Shown here in pieces: positions 13,154 to 22,302 of a DNA stretch of 64,000 nucleotides. This DNA comes from Sporodiniella umbellata. Lineage: Eukaryota; Mucoromycota; Mucoromycetes; Mucorales; Rhizopodaceae. The stretch covers positions 526,001 through 590,000 of the forward strand of contig JAIXMR010000002.1 of NCBI GenBank assembly GCA_025677835.1. The letters run 5' to 3'. The stretch's first letter is position 1. Each line of letters begins with the position of its first letter. The notes below the pieces were generated by a model that worked only from the letters and a program-made list of their open reading frames with translations, was not told the DNA's origin and did no database searches. The position numbers and the translations under genes were made by a program.

Positions 13154-13437
13154 TGTGTTACAAAGTCCAAACGACATCTGTTTTATACACAACTTCCTAG
13201 AGTGTCTGTCGTATACTGTTCAATTTTCTAGACAACTACGTTGCTTTTACGATAAAAGGCAACATTCGCACCTCTCCATCTAAAGTGAACTGCGGTATTT
13301 TTTTTTTTTTTTTTGCATTTCGAGACCTTTCAATACTACTGAGATATTTAATTCTCTAAAATTTTTAAACGACATCTTTAATATTTGTTATGAAGCGGTC
13401 TGTTAGAAAAAGCTAAAGTATCCATTTATATTTACTA

Positions 13438-13468
13438 TACTAAACAGCGTTCAGAGCGCTGTTTAGTA
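13438..13468. repeat. perfect inverted repeat, 12-bp stem, 7-nt loop
   Basis: Arms TACTAAACAGCG and CGCTGTTTAGTA flank TTCAGAG. It lies about 300 bp from the first hairpin in gene-free DNA, without a following T tract typical of RNA polymerase III termination. Function unknown. Confidence 0.75.
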
Positions 13469-13851
13469 CCAAAAATCAAAGTGTGTAATACTAAACCCTG
13501 CTCTGCACAATGTCTTTGGACAGAAAACTGTATTGTTTTTCTCTCGGTCAAAAGACTAGACTTGGAAAACCTTTTCTAGGCAAGTAGAGTACAGGTGACG
13601 TTTATAAATTAAAATTGAGTGTGACAACTCGGATGAAGGAATATATTTAAAGATTGCTCAGCAAAAAGAATGAGTTTTATTATCTTTAGATGTAGTGTCA
13701 TGAGTAGAGCTGTCAAATGTACAGCATTCTTCTTTCTATATACTTTTGAGAGATACTGGGTATCGGTGCTTGGTTTCCCGAATTTTACAGCACTCTGTAT
13801 GAAAAATCCATTTTTTATATATACTTTGAGACGCAAACCTAGTGTTGAGGA

Positions 13852-13870
13852 GAGAGAGAGAGAGAGAGAG
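13852..13870. repeat. (GA)n microsatellite
   Basis: About nine to ten GA units in the spacer upstream of the zinc-finger gene. Confidence 0.8.
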
Positions 13871-14807
13871 AAACTATAGTTGCCACTTTTGTTTGGTTGC
13901 AGACTTCTTAAGCTGCCGATTTGTTTGGGTTATATGAGTTTACAGTATATCTTGAGCTCATCTCTTGATTTACAATCACGAATCATATCGAGTATGCTTA
14001 ATTCATAGGAACTGATGTTGATATACTCGAGCTCCCAATACTAAAATGGTAGAGCAATACTTCCTATTAAAAAAGAAGTTTTATCAGAGATGCTACCCCC
14101 AATTGTTGCCTAAAAGGCTTCCAAAAATAAAATTTTTCCTTTGAGTCTAATTGAGCATCAAATACTTCAAAACGTTGTAAGTATAGTAGGCTGTCTTGAG
14201 AAAAGAAAGATCAGCTTAATTGTGGCTGTAGATACGTGGTAAGACTTGTACCAGATGTGTTTATTGTAAACAAGATATCTCTCTTCATTGGCTAGCGAAT
14301 CTGCCCGCAACAAATCTATTCATTGGAAGCTACGTGAGAAAAAGCCACTTGAGAAGAGTTTTTACGTTGAAACTTGAGCAACGGTTTTCTTTGTTTTAGA
14401 CTCCCTCTCCCCTATGAACCAAAAAGCAAAATTAAGATAAGCTACTCTTTAATTCATATCAAAGTAGTTTTACTGAGCTTTGTACGAGGGGGGGGGTTTG
14501 TTGAAAATGAACGGTTACACCTTTTTCGTTTTTAATAAACATCGAGCGTATTGTTTTGCGCTATTTTTGGAAATCGTAACAATTAAGGCAAGAAATGAAC
14601 TGCGGGAATTCAAGTCAAGCGAAGTGGACTGTCTCAGCTATACAAGGCAAGGGTGGTACTAAATTTGGCCGTTTCTATGGAAACGGGCATACAAAAGCAC
14701 AGACTGGATTTCCTAGACGGGCAGTTTCGTTTGAACTTATTTTCGCCTCACTTTTTGTGTTACATGTTTTTTTTTTTTTTTGTTGCTGCGGAAAGATTGA
14801 GAGGGTA

Positions 14808-14815
14808 TAAAAGCC
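14808..14815 (+). promoter_or_regulatory. TATA box of the C2H2 factor gene
   Basis: TATAAAAG about 150 bp before the ATG at 14960, in the right orientation and followed by a pyrimidine-rich leader. Confidence 0.6.
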
Positions 14816-14959
14816 ATTTCTTGGTTTTTTTTCCAAAGAAATATTTTTACTTTGTAATTTATCTTTGTGTATTTTATACACATCCATTATACCCTTTATT
14901 TATACTTTAACATTTCGTCAAAAGCCAGCAAGTCATCTTCATCTTTTTCTCAACTTAAC

Positions 14960-15970
14960 ATGTCTACTCTTCCAACCATTGATATTAACGATTATCAACA
15001 GCTCTTTTTTGAAAACAAAAAAGAAGAGACTAAGGAATTCGATTTTAGCCAAGTGTGGGAAAACATCGAGAGTGAGTATAATAATGAACTGAAACTAGGA
15101 AAGGAACTAATCGTATTGGCCTGTACTCCTCCAGACAGCACTATGGACCCATTGTCTGCTTTGATGGGTGATATTCCTACTGCCGCCAACACCCCACTCA
15201 TCACCGAATCTCCTATGATGAATACACCTTATCTCGACTCCTGTATCAATACACCTTTTACCCCAGCTACTGTTTTCACACCCAGTCTAAATCAGTTCCA
15301 AAGCTTTCCTTATTATCCATCGTATATTGACACTTCGTATGGTCAAGGTGGAGTAGCCCCTGAAGACATTCAGCTTGTGAATTATCTTCCTGATAATTCA
15401 AAAGAAGATTTCACTTCTCAAGAGCAAGCCATTTCTACTGACGACCTCTTTGGATCTGGAAAATACAATTCTTTTGAGCCACAAGAAAATGAGGCAGACT
15501 CCCTCTTCCCTCCCAATCCTTCCGACCTGTTTGTTTTTGATGAAACGCTTTTCAATATGATTGACCCAGTTGCCTCTGTCCCTGCTCCCTTGGACGATAT
15601 TCCTCCCGTGGCTGCTCCTGCGGTTTCTATTCCTGCTACAAAAAAGCGAAAAGTGGACGAAAAAGATAAACCCAATAAGCGCATCAAGATGGATGCCAAA
15701 CAAAAACATCCCTGTCCTGTTTGCTCGGCTACTTTCGATCGTCGATACAATCTGGGCACACATATCAAGACTCACGACAAGAACCGTAAAAAGGCCTTTG
15801 AGTGCAGTCTATGTACTAAAACATTTGACCGTAAACACGATCTTTCACGGCACATCTCTACCGTACACAATGGTGAGCGTGCTTACGCTTGTGATTCATG
15901 CTGCTCTACCTTTAGCAGAAAAGATGCTATGGTACGACACAAAGTGCAAAAGCACGGTTACCAAGCGTAA
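14960..15970 (+). CDS. C2H2 zinc-finger transcription factor, Ace2/Swi5-like fingers
   Basis: Intronless, 336 residues. Start at ATG 14960 (MSTLPTIDINDYQQLFF); the frame is open further upstream but contains a TATA box and 5'-UTR-like sequence. The first 240 residues are acidic and rich in Ser/Thr/Pro and Asn, as in activation regions. A bipartite basic NLS-like segment (TKKRKVDEKDKPNKRIK) precedes three C-terminal fingers: CPVCSATFDRRYNLGTHIKTH, CSLCTKTFDRKHDLSRHISTVH-like, and CDSCCSTFSRKDAMVRHKVQKH-like. The F-RRYN, F-R-HDL-RH and F-R-DA-H pattern matches the Ace2/Swi5 class, which regulates cell separation and daughter-cell genes in yeast. Target genes here are unknown. The stop is 103 bp from the convergent NMT1 stop. 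Confidence 0.85.
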   Translation: MSTLPTIDINDYQQLFFENKKEETKEFDFSQVWENIESEYNNELKLGKELIVLACTPPDSTMDPLSALMGDIPTAANTPLITESPMMNTPYLDSCINTPFTPATVFTPSLNQFQSFPYYPSYIDTSYGQGGVAPEDIQLVNYLPDNSKEDFTSQEQAISTDDLFGSGKYNSFEPQENEADSLFPPNPSDLFVFDETLFNMIDPVASVPAPLDDIPPVAAPAVSIPATKKRKVDEKDKPNKRIKMDAKQKHPCPVCSATFDRRYNLGTHIKTHDKNRKKAFECSLCTKTFDRKHDLSRHISTVHNGERAYACDSCCSTFSRKDAMVRHKVQKHGYQA

Positions 15971-16073
15971 TATGAACAAAAACTATGCTCTATGTAAATA
16001 AAAATGCCCCTTTTTTTTTTTATTATTATTATTTTTTTCTTTCTGTTTTTCTTTTTATTATTATTATTATTAT

Positions 16074-17827
16074 TTAAAGCATCACCAAACCAATCTTGTT
16101 TTGTGCGACATCAGGGCATTTCCAGTTGTACAAGTAGTAGTTTAAGAAACCATCCCCCTTGCCGAATTTCTGCTCGTCTACATAATAAGCATTGTCCATC
16201 AAGTTCAATGTGTTGACGACATCAAAGTCGGCCTAAGGGATATGAGCGTACTGATATAAAGTATAACTTTTTTTTTTTTTTATACCTTTTTAGCCAACAC
16301 CAAAGCATCGCTCATAAGCTCATTGAGTCTCTTTTTGATGTATTTTTCCTCTTTTTCTTTGCTTTCCTGGTGAGCGGTGGTATCCATACCATAGTAAAAC
16401 ATGTAAGCGGCATTGAGTGTACTGTGTTTAGGATTGCCAATGACGGAACTAGGGAGTGAATAGAAAGAGAAGACGTCTGTGATTTTTCCTTTGTTTTCTA
16501 CTACATAACTCCAAACGACTTTTTCGTGAGGCAGAATCCAGTGTTTGACATCCTCATCTGTCTCAAAAACGGGTGCAATATTGAATCGAGTCAAGTAGGT
16601 ATTGAGCAATTGACGTACTTGAGGCACATCCTCTTGTGTCATCAGTCTTATACCTTGAATACTGGTCTCTTCAGGTACTTTGTTTTGTTTGATCATACGG
16701 GAAAGAGTAGATTTGGAAGGCACACGAGAAAAGTTGCATTCCACCAACTTTTTAGGATTGAGCGATCGGTGGTAGTACCTAGAATGTACATAGAGCTCAG
16801 TGAGTTTGTTTAGGTTGAGGTCTGGTTTACCTGCAGGTTGAAACGGGTTTTGGAAGAACAACACCTGCCGTATACACTGCTTGAAAAATGTTTTCTAAAT
16901 GACTTCTACGAGTGATTTCTTTGATAAGAACGGGCGCTAAACGTTTGGATCGAAGTTTTTTATGAACACACAAAAAGTTGATTTCAGTCAAATGGTGGAG
17001 TCTAGAAAGCGTCAGTATATACCAAAGAGTTTCCTCAGCTTGTTACTTTTCGTATGTTCTCAAGGCAACAGGTATACCACTAATAAAAGCAACGAGCTTT
17101 TTGTTGGCAGCCACACGCACACCCACCAAAAAAGACTGTCTCCAATTGGGAGGTTGGAGTGCCCTAGTTAAACGGAATGAATAAAGAGTAGGTTTTTTTT
17201 TTTTTTTTTGTTACCATTTCAAAAATTCTGCAGAGTAATCAAATCTGAATTGGGCATCATCGTCTTCAACATAGTTCAAAGTCAACAGCTCATATAATTC
17301 TTTCAACTAAAACAATCCTTAGAAGAAAGCTACGGTTGGATTATACTTTGTATCTTACCTGGGCTTCATCTTGCATATCGATTTCACACCACTCAAACTC
17401 TTTAGGCAAAGGTAAGGGTTCCTTTCTGATGTCTTCCAAAGGTACATTGGGCTCAATAGGTCCAGAATCCTGTATATCCTCATCTATAATTGGGTAAGAA
17501 TGCGCGTTTTTTCCTCTTTTTTTTTTTTTTTTTTAAAAAAGAAAAAACTCGAGTTTTACCATGCTTAGGTACAGGCTGAGTATTCCAAAACTTGTGGTCT
17601 CCAATATCTTTTTTTCCAGAAGTTTTCACTAAGCCAGATTGTTCCAGCATGGACATGTTTGCCATTAGTTGCTGCAGTTGCTGTTTCATCAAGGCCTGGT
17701 CTTGGTTATTGCCAGAGGAGGCAGCAGAAGAAGAAGACCTGAACTTTTCTGCTTTTTTGACCAACTTATCAACCTTTTTGGCCATGTTTTGAATGTCCTT
17801 CTCGGAGGGTACTTTGTTATTGTCCAT
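16074..17827 (-). CDS. NMT1: glycylpeptide N-tetradecanoyltransferase (NMT1)
   Basis: Attaches myristate from myristoyl-CoA to N-terminal glycines; cytosolic and ribosome-associated. Seven exons; introns 17484-17559, 17307-17358, 17164-17214, 17002-17046, 16779-16830 and 16233-16285. Landmarks: N-terminal low-complexity basic segment, [85 protein letters not shown] (NMT signature 1), [17 protein letters not shown], and C-terminal [19 protein letters not shown] (signature 2), ending in GLVML, so the carboxylate needed for catalysis sits at the very C terminus as usual. Intron 16779-16830 restores [16 protein letters not shown], confirming the junction. Confidence 0.93.
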
Positions 17828-18227
17828 CGTGTTTTGTTGAGAAAGAAAAAAAAAAGTGTAAAATCTTTTTTTTTATTTTTTTCTCTCTATTTTTAAAGGG
17901 GAGACCGCAGTTTAAGAATCACCAATGACGCCAATCGAGGTGGGACAAAATGAGTCTTTGGTTGATTGATACTATCAAGCGCAAAGACTTCTTTTTTAGT
18001 AACCAACGACAGTACACACTTTAGCTTTCCTAGCCTCTTGAGATTTACTTTGCAAAAAAAAAAAAAGAGCTGTTGTTGTCATACTTTGCTTTCTTACTAT
18101 TGTATCCAAGACCACGCGCTTGCTTTTATATGAGGTTAGGCTATTTTTTATGTCTATGTTTTATTTTGGGTTGATGTTTTAATGTATTTTGCCAACCACA
18201 GAATGAAAACAAAGCCAAGCATGGGTG

Positions 18228-18263
<36 letters not shown>

Positions 18264-18401
18264 TGAGAAAAGAGCTTCTATTTTTTTTTTTTTTTTTTTT
18301 TTGAAAAATATGTTTATTTGGTACAAAGAGAAATGGATTTATTTTACAATGGAAAGCAACGATGATGATGCTAATGCTGATGCTATATATAAAAGAAGGG
18401 T
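17828..18401. other. intergenic with long A and T tracts
   Basis: NMT1 promoter and 3' end of the fucosyltransferase-like gene. It has a run of A at 18232-18260 close to a run of T at 18282-18302, able to pair. No gene seen. Confidence 0.55.
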
Positions 18402-19718
18402 CTAGGAGAGAAACAAGGATTTGAATCTAGCGAGACGGTATTGGATATAGTTAGAAAAGGTACTCTTTTTGGTACCGATAAAGATCGAGCCATGCGAGGT
18501 GATTTCAGCGTCTACCATGGGAATCAAGAGCCCGTTGAGCTGGGAGCCGATACGCTGGTACTCCTGATCGAGTGTATCGCTACCGGTGATCATGGGGGGA
18601 GCGAGGAGGATATCGTGGAGAATGTCTGGAAAATCGGAGAGGGTGAAGAGACAAGGAAAGGTAAAGTGCAGGTCCTGAAGTGAGGTGCGTGGCTGAGGAG
18701 TATCGGTAGCCATGTAGATTAGGCGTAGGCGAGGATGGTCTGATCTGAGCCTGAGACAGTACTCGAGACGGGCAGGAGTAGGTGGAATAGTCTGCAAGAC
18801 ATGGAGGGTGTGCGCTTCTTGAGGGGTGATAGGCAGGCTATGGCTGCTCAGGGCCTGATGGACGGCTTGGACGGTATCGGCCATCGCCTTCTTAAAGAAG
18901 CCGTCACCCTGCCTGAGATGCACAGCGACAAAACGTTCAGGACCACCGAGACGCGAAACGACGCGGAGCGCTTGTTTGATAACGACTGGATGGGCCAGAC
19001 TGATTTCAGCGCGGAGGTACTGGATAAGCCAGAGGAGCTGAGGATCGCTCAGGGCCAGACGGTGTGTGTAGTGAAGCGAGCCAAAGACCATGAAAGGCTC
19101 CTGACGCTCGGCAAGCGCTTGGAGATCGATCCGCTCGGTAAAGTTCATCATGTCGGCCGTGTTGTTGTTGTGGTCGTAGAGACGGTAGGAGAGCCGGAGC
19201 GTATCCTGAATACGGTAGATGTCACTTTCGGACGCTGCCCAGGTGGTGCGAAAGTAATCCTGCGACATGTCTTGACGAGGTATGATACGCACGCCTTGGG
19301 CACGCGCGGCCGAAAGATCAAAGATGGCCTCGGCTGAGAGAGGGACGTACTTGCGAAAATCAGAGCAGTCGTCCGAGGCTTGGTGGTAGAGAGGGCACAC
19401 GCTCATCTTGCGTTCGTAGCGTGAGGTAGGTGCCCAGGACGTACCCTTGCCTACGTTGATCTCGGGTAGTAAGAGCGTCCGGTTGAGAACTTTGGCCAGC
19501 ACAATCGCATTGATGATAGCCAGGCGTTGGTTATGAAGCCCTGAATGTGGATAATACGTCAGGTACTTTTCCTCCCCTGTTGGCCTCATCGCCTTCTTGA
19601 TCTTCAATCGAAGCTGGATTCCAATCGACCCTGTGCTGTAGGTGACAAAAAATAGGATAAACACAAACATTGAAAGACACAAGGCCCATAGAAATCGACC
19701 CGAACGTAGCATGGACAT
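18402..19718 (-). CDS. fucosyltransferase-like type II membrane protein (POFUT-like fold)
   Basis: Intronless, 438 residues from ATG 19718. A longer in-frame start at 19850 exists, but a TATAAAAA element at 19784-19791 makes it unlikely. The N terminus is short and basic followed by one membrane span (FLWALCLSMFVFILFFV), giving a Golgi type II topology. Then YYPHSGLHNQRLAIINA and NRTLLLPEINVGKGTSW, the nucleotide-sugar enzyme start seen in O-fucosyltransferase-like families; FVAVHLRQGDGFFKK (HxRxGD-like); and FIGTKKSTFSNYIQYR near the end, like the conserved GT-STFS motif. Mucoralean walls contain fucose, so a Golgi fucosylation role is plausible but inferred. GC content is clearly higher than in neighbouring genes. 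Confidence 0.7.
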   Translation of the reverse strand: MSMLRSGRFLWALCLSMFVFILFFVTYSTGSIGIQLRLKIKKAMRPTGEEKYLTYYPHSGLHNQRLAIINAIVLAKVLNRTLLLPEINVGKGTSWAPTSRYERKMSVCPLYHQASDDCSDFRKYVPLSAEAIFDLSAARAQGVRIIPRQDMSQDYFRTTWAASESDIYRIQDTLRLSYRLYDHNNNTADMMNFTERIDLQALAERQEPFMVFGSLHYTHRLALSDPQLLWLIQYLRAEISLAHPVVIKQALRVVSRLGGPERFVAVHLRQGDGFFKKAMADTVQAVHQALSSHSLPITPQEAHTLHVLQTIPPTPARLEYCLRLRSDHPRLRLIYMATDTPQPRTSLQDLHFTFPCLFTLSDFPDILHDILLAPPMITGSDTLDQEYQRIGSQLNGLLIPMVDAEITSHGSIFIGTKKSTFSNYIQYRLARFKSLFLS

Positions 19719-20129
19719 TGTCTGGGCTCTCGATAGAAAATATGAACTGAAGGCAAAAGAGAGCTTGAAATACTCATTTTCCATTTTTATACCCTCCACT
19801 GTGTAACCGAGGCTGTGTTGAAGCCAGCTAAGCAAGTGAGGCTGAAGCAAACACGGGAGGTGGCAAGCCTATGGACAGTCCAAGCCAATCATCTTTCAAC
19901 TTTCTTTACAAGCACCAGCCCAAAGCAACAAAAATAATAAAATGAACCGCGTTCACCCACTTTTTTTCTTTAGCCGAACAAGCCTTAATTTTTTTTTTTT
20001 TTTTCTTTTGGTAAAAAAAAAAAAGGGGGAGGGAAAGCGCGTTCTAAAAACTATGGCTTTTACATCCAAAGAAACTGTATCCACCAACATATAAATCAAT
20101 AGACAACCCTATTTCAATATCCGCCATCC
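19719..20129. promoter_or_regulatory. divergent promoter region
   Basis: Contains a minus-strand TATA box (19784-19791, TATAAAAA) for the fucosyltransferase-like gene and a plus-strand TATAAA at 20090-20095, 35 bp before the ATG at 20130. T and A tracts lie at 19989-20004 and 20012-20023. Confidence 0.5.
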
Positions 20130-20381
20130 ATGACACTAAGCCCAGCAAGAGAGGCTTCAAAGACGACGCGAGAGAGACAACGTGCTGTGCCAAAAAAGAA
20201 AAGAAAGGAACGGGTTCAAAGAGCGCCAGGCACTGATAAGGATTTATTGGCTTGACGATCCAAACGAGCTGAAGTTCAAAAAAGAAGAGAGAAAGAGAGA
20301 GAGGGTTTTAGAAAACAAAAGGTGAGAGAGATGTACGACCTGAATAGAGTTGAGGCATGTCAGTTGATGCATGTCAAATAG
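20130..20381 (+). other. small basic reading frame with one in-frame TGA
   Basis: From ATG 20130 the frame runs 41 sense codons, meets TGA (in TTG GCT TGA CGA), then continues 41 codons to TAG. Both halves are alike in composition: very rich in Lys, Arg and Glu, with an NLS-like PKKKRKERVQR in the first half and RSKRAEVQKRREKEREGF in the second. A TATA box sits 35-40 bp upstream. Alternatives: a nonsense-mutated gene, stop readthrough, or splicing (GTTCAA at 20213 to GAAG at 20273 would remove the TGA but shift the frame). No family recognised. Confidence 0.4.
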
Positions 20382-20513
20382 AAAGAAAGCAAGTCAATGT
20401 TTATACGCCTCCTGTTTTATTTATCTCATTTAATAAAAAAGGGGATAGGCAAGTTGCATAAGAATGAAATCTAGCGTCTTTTCCCCCTTTTTTTTTTCTT
20501 TTTCTCTTCAAGA

Positions 20514-20753
20514 ATGAACCGAACGATTCACAAGATTTATATGCCACTTCCTTCTGGATTAGAAATAGCAGAGACAAGACCGACAGCGGGTTGTTTGGAG
20601 GGAGCTGGAACTTTCCTATGTGGGATAGTAGCACTGGCCATGATGGGGGCTGTAGCGTATTATTGTCTAAGAGCGAGGAAACGCTGCGAGGAAACACTGC
20701 CTCCGCCGTATGCTACGCTCGTAAAGGAGAAATCGATTGTTCTCAACCATTAA
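20514..20753 (+). CDS. small single-span membrane protein with PPPY motif
   Basis: 79 residues, no intron needed. A short N terminus with a possible Asn glycosylation site (NRT), one membrane span (GTFLCGIVALAMMGAVAYY) followed by basic LRARKR (positive inside), then a cytosolic tail with PPPYATL, a PY motif of the type bound by WW domains of Rsp5/Nedd4 ubiquitin ligases. That layout resembles small PY-containing ligase adaptors, but no family was recognised and it may be lineage-specific. The overlapping frames on both strands look like shadows. Confidence 0.5.
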   Translation: MNRTIHKIYMPLPSGLEIAETRPTAGCLEGAGTFLCGIVALAMMGAVAYYCLRARKRCEETLPPPYATLVKEKSIVLNH

Positions 20754-21526
20754 CCATTTCCCACGCACTGCTTTTTTTTTTTTTTTTTTTTGTTCTATCT
20801 TGTTCACGGGTTAGCAAAAGACGCCACAAATAAAGCAAACATTCCACTTTTTTAACTATCTTTTTCGGGTGACTTTTGAAGTGTAGTACAAAGGAGAACA
20901 CAGACAATGCACAAGAGAAGAAGTCAAAAAGTAAAGAAAAAGATCTACGCCGAGTCAAAAAAAAAAAAAAGTGGCACAGTCCTTTCAACACTTTTTGATG
21001 TTGTGAAACGACACGCCTTTTTCAAAGGGAACTGTGTTCATATGAAAAAGCGTTTTTCAAGTTCTAAAATGAGTCAAGAGTGATGTCGTCTCACACACAC
21101 ACACACACATTGTTCTACCTTCTTTATCCGACCTGTGTTTTCCCATTACAAACACTCACAGATCACTGAGTCTGAACCAGCGTTCCGAAAAAACAAACGG
21201 TGAATGGATCCTACAGCGCCTAGCAAAACCTGCCAAAGTTTCGTGTATTCTGGTTGACATCTCCCCTTTTAAATTTCAAACTTATTTGAACGCTCAGGAC
21301 AATCACAAAATATAGAGTTTGATAAGGGAAGATCGATTACGAAAAAAAAAAAAAAAAAAAAAAAAAAAGGGAAAAACAGTTGGGAGTTTCTTAAAAAAGC
21401 GATGTGTAAATAAATGTGTGCGCTCATTCCGAATCTTTCTTTTTCTGGAGAAATATAAAAAGCACTGGCTGTTTTCTGGTGGTTTTTCCTTTTTGTTTTT
21501 TTTTTTAAAAAAGAAATTTTTTTTCA
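20754..21526. other. intergenic with poly-T/A tracts and a CA repeat
   Basis: Contains poly-T at 20771-20790, poly-A at 20958-20970, a short CA repeat at about 21092-21109, poly-A at 21341-21368 and the TATA box of the zinc-knuckle gene at 21454-21460. No other gene seen. Confidence 0.5.
21454..21460 (+). promoter_or_regulatory. TATA box of the zinc-knuckle microprotein gene
   Basis: TATAAAA 67 bp before the ATG at 21527. Confidence 0.5.
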
Positions 21527-21670
21527 ATGTCTGAATATATCAAACCGTTAAACTTACAGGGCGGCCAATGGTAAATAGTAAAAGACAATGTACAGAACAA
21601 TAAAACGGTTATTAGTTCTTGGTGTGGTAAATACGGTCATAAGAGATCCACCTGTCCGTTGCTCAAGTAA
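21527..21670 (+). CDS. 32-residue CCHC zinc-knuckle microprotein, two exons
   Basis: Exon 1 (21527-21570) codes MSEYIKPLNLQGGQ and two bases of a Cys codon. A 45-nt intron (21571-21615, GTAAAT...TTATTAG) follows. Exon 2 (21616-21670) completes CSWCGKYGHKRSTCPLLK and a stop. The result is a complete C-x2-C-x4-H-x4-C zinc knuckle that exists only if the intron is removed, with a Gly and an aromatic residue in the usual places. Such knuckles bind single-stranded nucleic acid in retroviral nucleocapsids and in Gis2/CNBP proteins, but a protein consisting of one knuckle is unusual. Could be a domesticated Gag fragment. Too short for standard gene callers. Confidence 0.55.
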
Positions 21671-21980
21671 CCGGTTTTGACAAGCCTTCATATTATTCAT
21701 TCTTCCTCTTCGTGTTGACCCAAAAGTTCTTTTTTTTTCTCATTAAGCATGTATCCATTGTTTATAAACCTCTTTACTGTGTACATATAAAATAAAACCA
21801 AAAAAAAAAAAATAAAAATAAACCAAAATACTCAATTGTCAAAATCATTTCTTTTTTTTTTTTTTTTTTCTCGGATATCGGAATACGGCGTTGTAACACA
21901 CAAAACGCCCAATGCGATACATGTATACCCTGTCTGTACGACCTGACTTTTGCGGAAACGCCGCCCAAGAAAGCGTTTTA

Positions 21981-22256
21981 TTATTCTGCATCAAGCAAAG
22001 TCTGAATAAAATCTCGGTGTTCTGATTGGGTGACGATAGGGTCCAGCCTGGAGCTCGTAAACGTATGGATCGTGCCAGAGTCAGAGACAAGCAGGAGCAA
22101 GATCTGAGTGCCGGTCAATGTACTTAATTCCTGAGCTTGCTTTAGAAGGCTTGTTTTTCTTTTACTGTACGTAAGCTGCCTTTGTCTTCGATCCTGGATG
22201 TACTCGATAGCCATATTTCTCGGCTTGGGTGCACTAGAAACACCGGTCAACAATAC

Positions 22257-22292
<36 letters not shown>

Positions 22293-22302
22293 GGCTGGTC
22301 AT
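21981..22302 (-). CDS. minimal MADS-box (SRF/Mcm1-type) protein
   Basis: Two exons; intron 22234-22288, which contains a long A tract. Joining gives MTSQNAPKPRNMAIEYIQD and then the MADS helix and strands: YSKRKTSLLKQAQELSTL, TGTQILLLLVSDSGTIHTF. The SRF-type extension (LDPIVTQSEHRDFIQTLL) follows, and the protein stops right after, at about 88 residues. SRF/Mcm1 proteins normally carry further partner or activation regions; here almost nothing lies outside the DNA-binding and dimer core. The strongly conserved I-M-K-K-A-Y is L-L-K-Q-A-Q, so DNA contacts may differ. It could be a diverged paralogue acting as a dimer partner or repressor. Confidence 0.8.

Larger units (their letters stand above)
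12077..14959. other. long intergenic region with hairpins and a GA repeat
   Basis: Nearly 2.9 kb without a supportable gene between the divergent protease and zinc-finger genes. Contents seen: poly-T tracts (12541-12562, 13300-13314), poly-A (12691-12706), two perfect inverted repeats (13128-13153, 13438-13468), a GA repeat (about 13852-13870) and, at its right end, a TATA box at 14808. Short open frames in it show no protein character. Confidence 0.5.

Noticed and set aside
14653..14910. Open frames upstream of the C2H2 gene, and the in-frame extension from 14867
   Set aside because: They cover the TATA box and leader; residues are hydrophobic and unlike the rest of the protein.
16280..16864. 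A 194-codon minus-strand frame starting with hydrophobic residues as a separate gene
   Set aside because: It is one exon of NMT1 read through the preceding intron; splicing at 16779-16830 restores the [10 protein letters not shown] motif.
18441..19337. Long plus-strand open frames (80 and 178 codons) opposite the fucosyltransferase-like gene, with a TATATATAAAAG at about 18383
   Set aside because: They are antisense shadows of a GC-rich coding region; the minus-strand frame has clear glycosyltransferase motifs and the TATA-like sequence lies in its 3' UTR.
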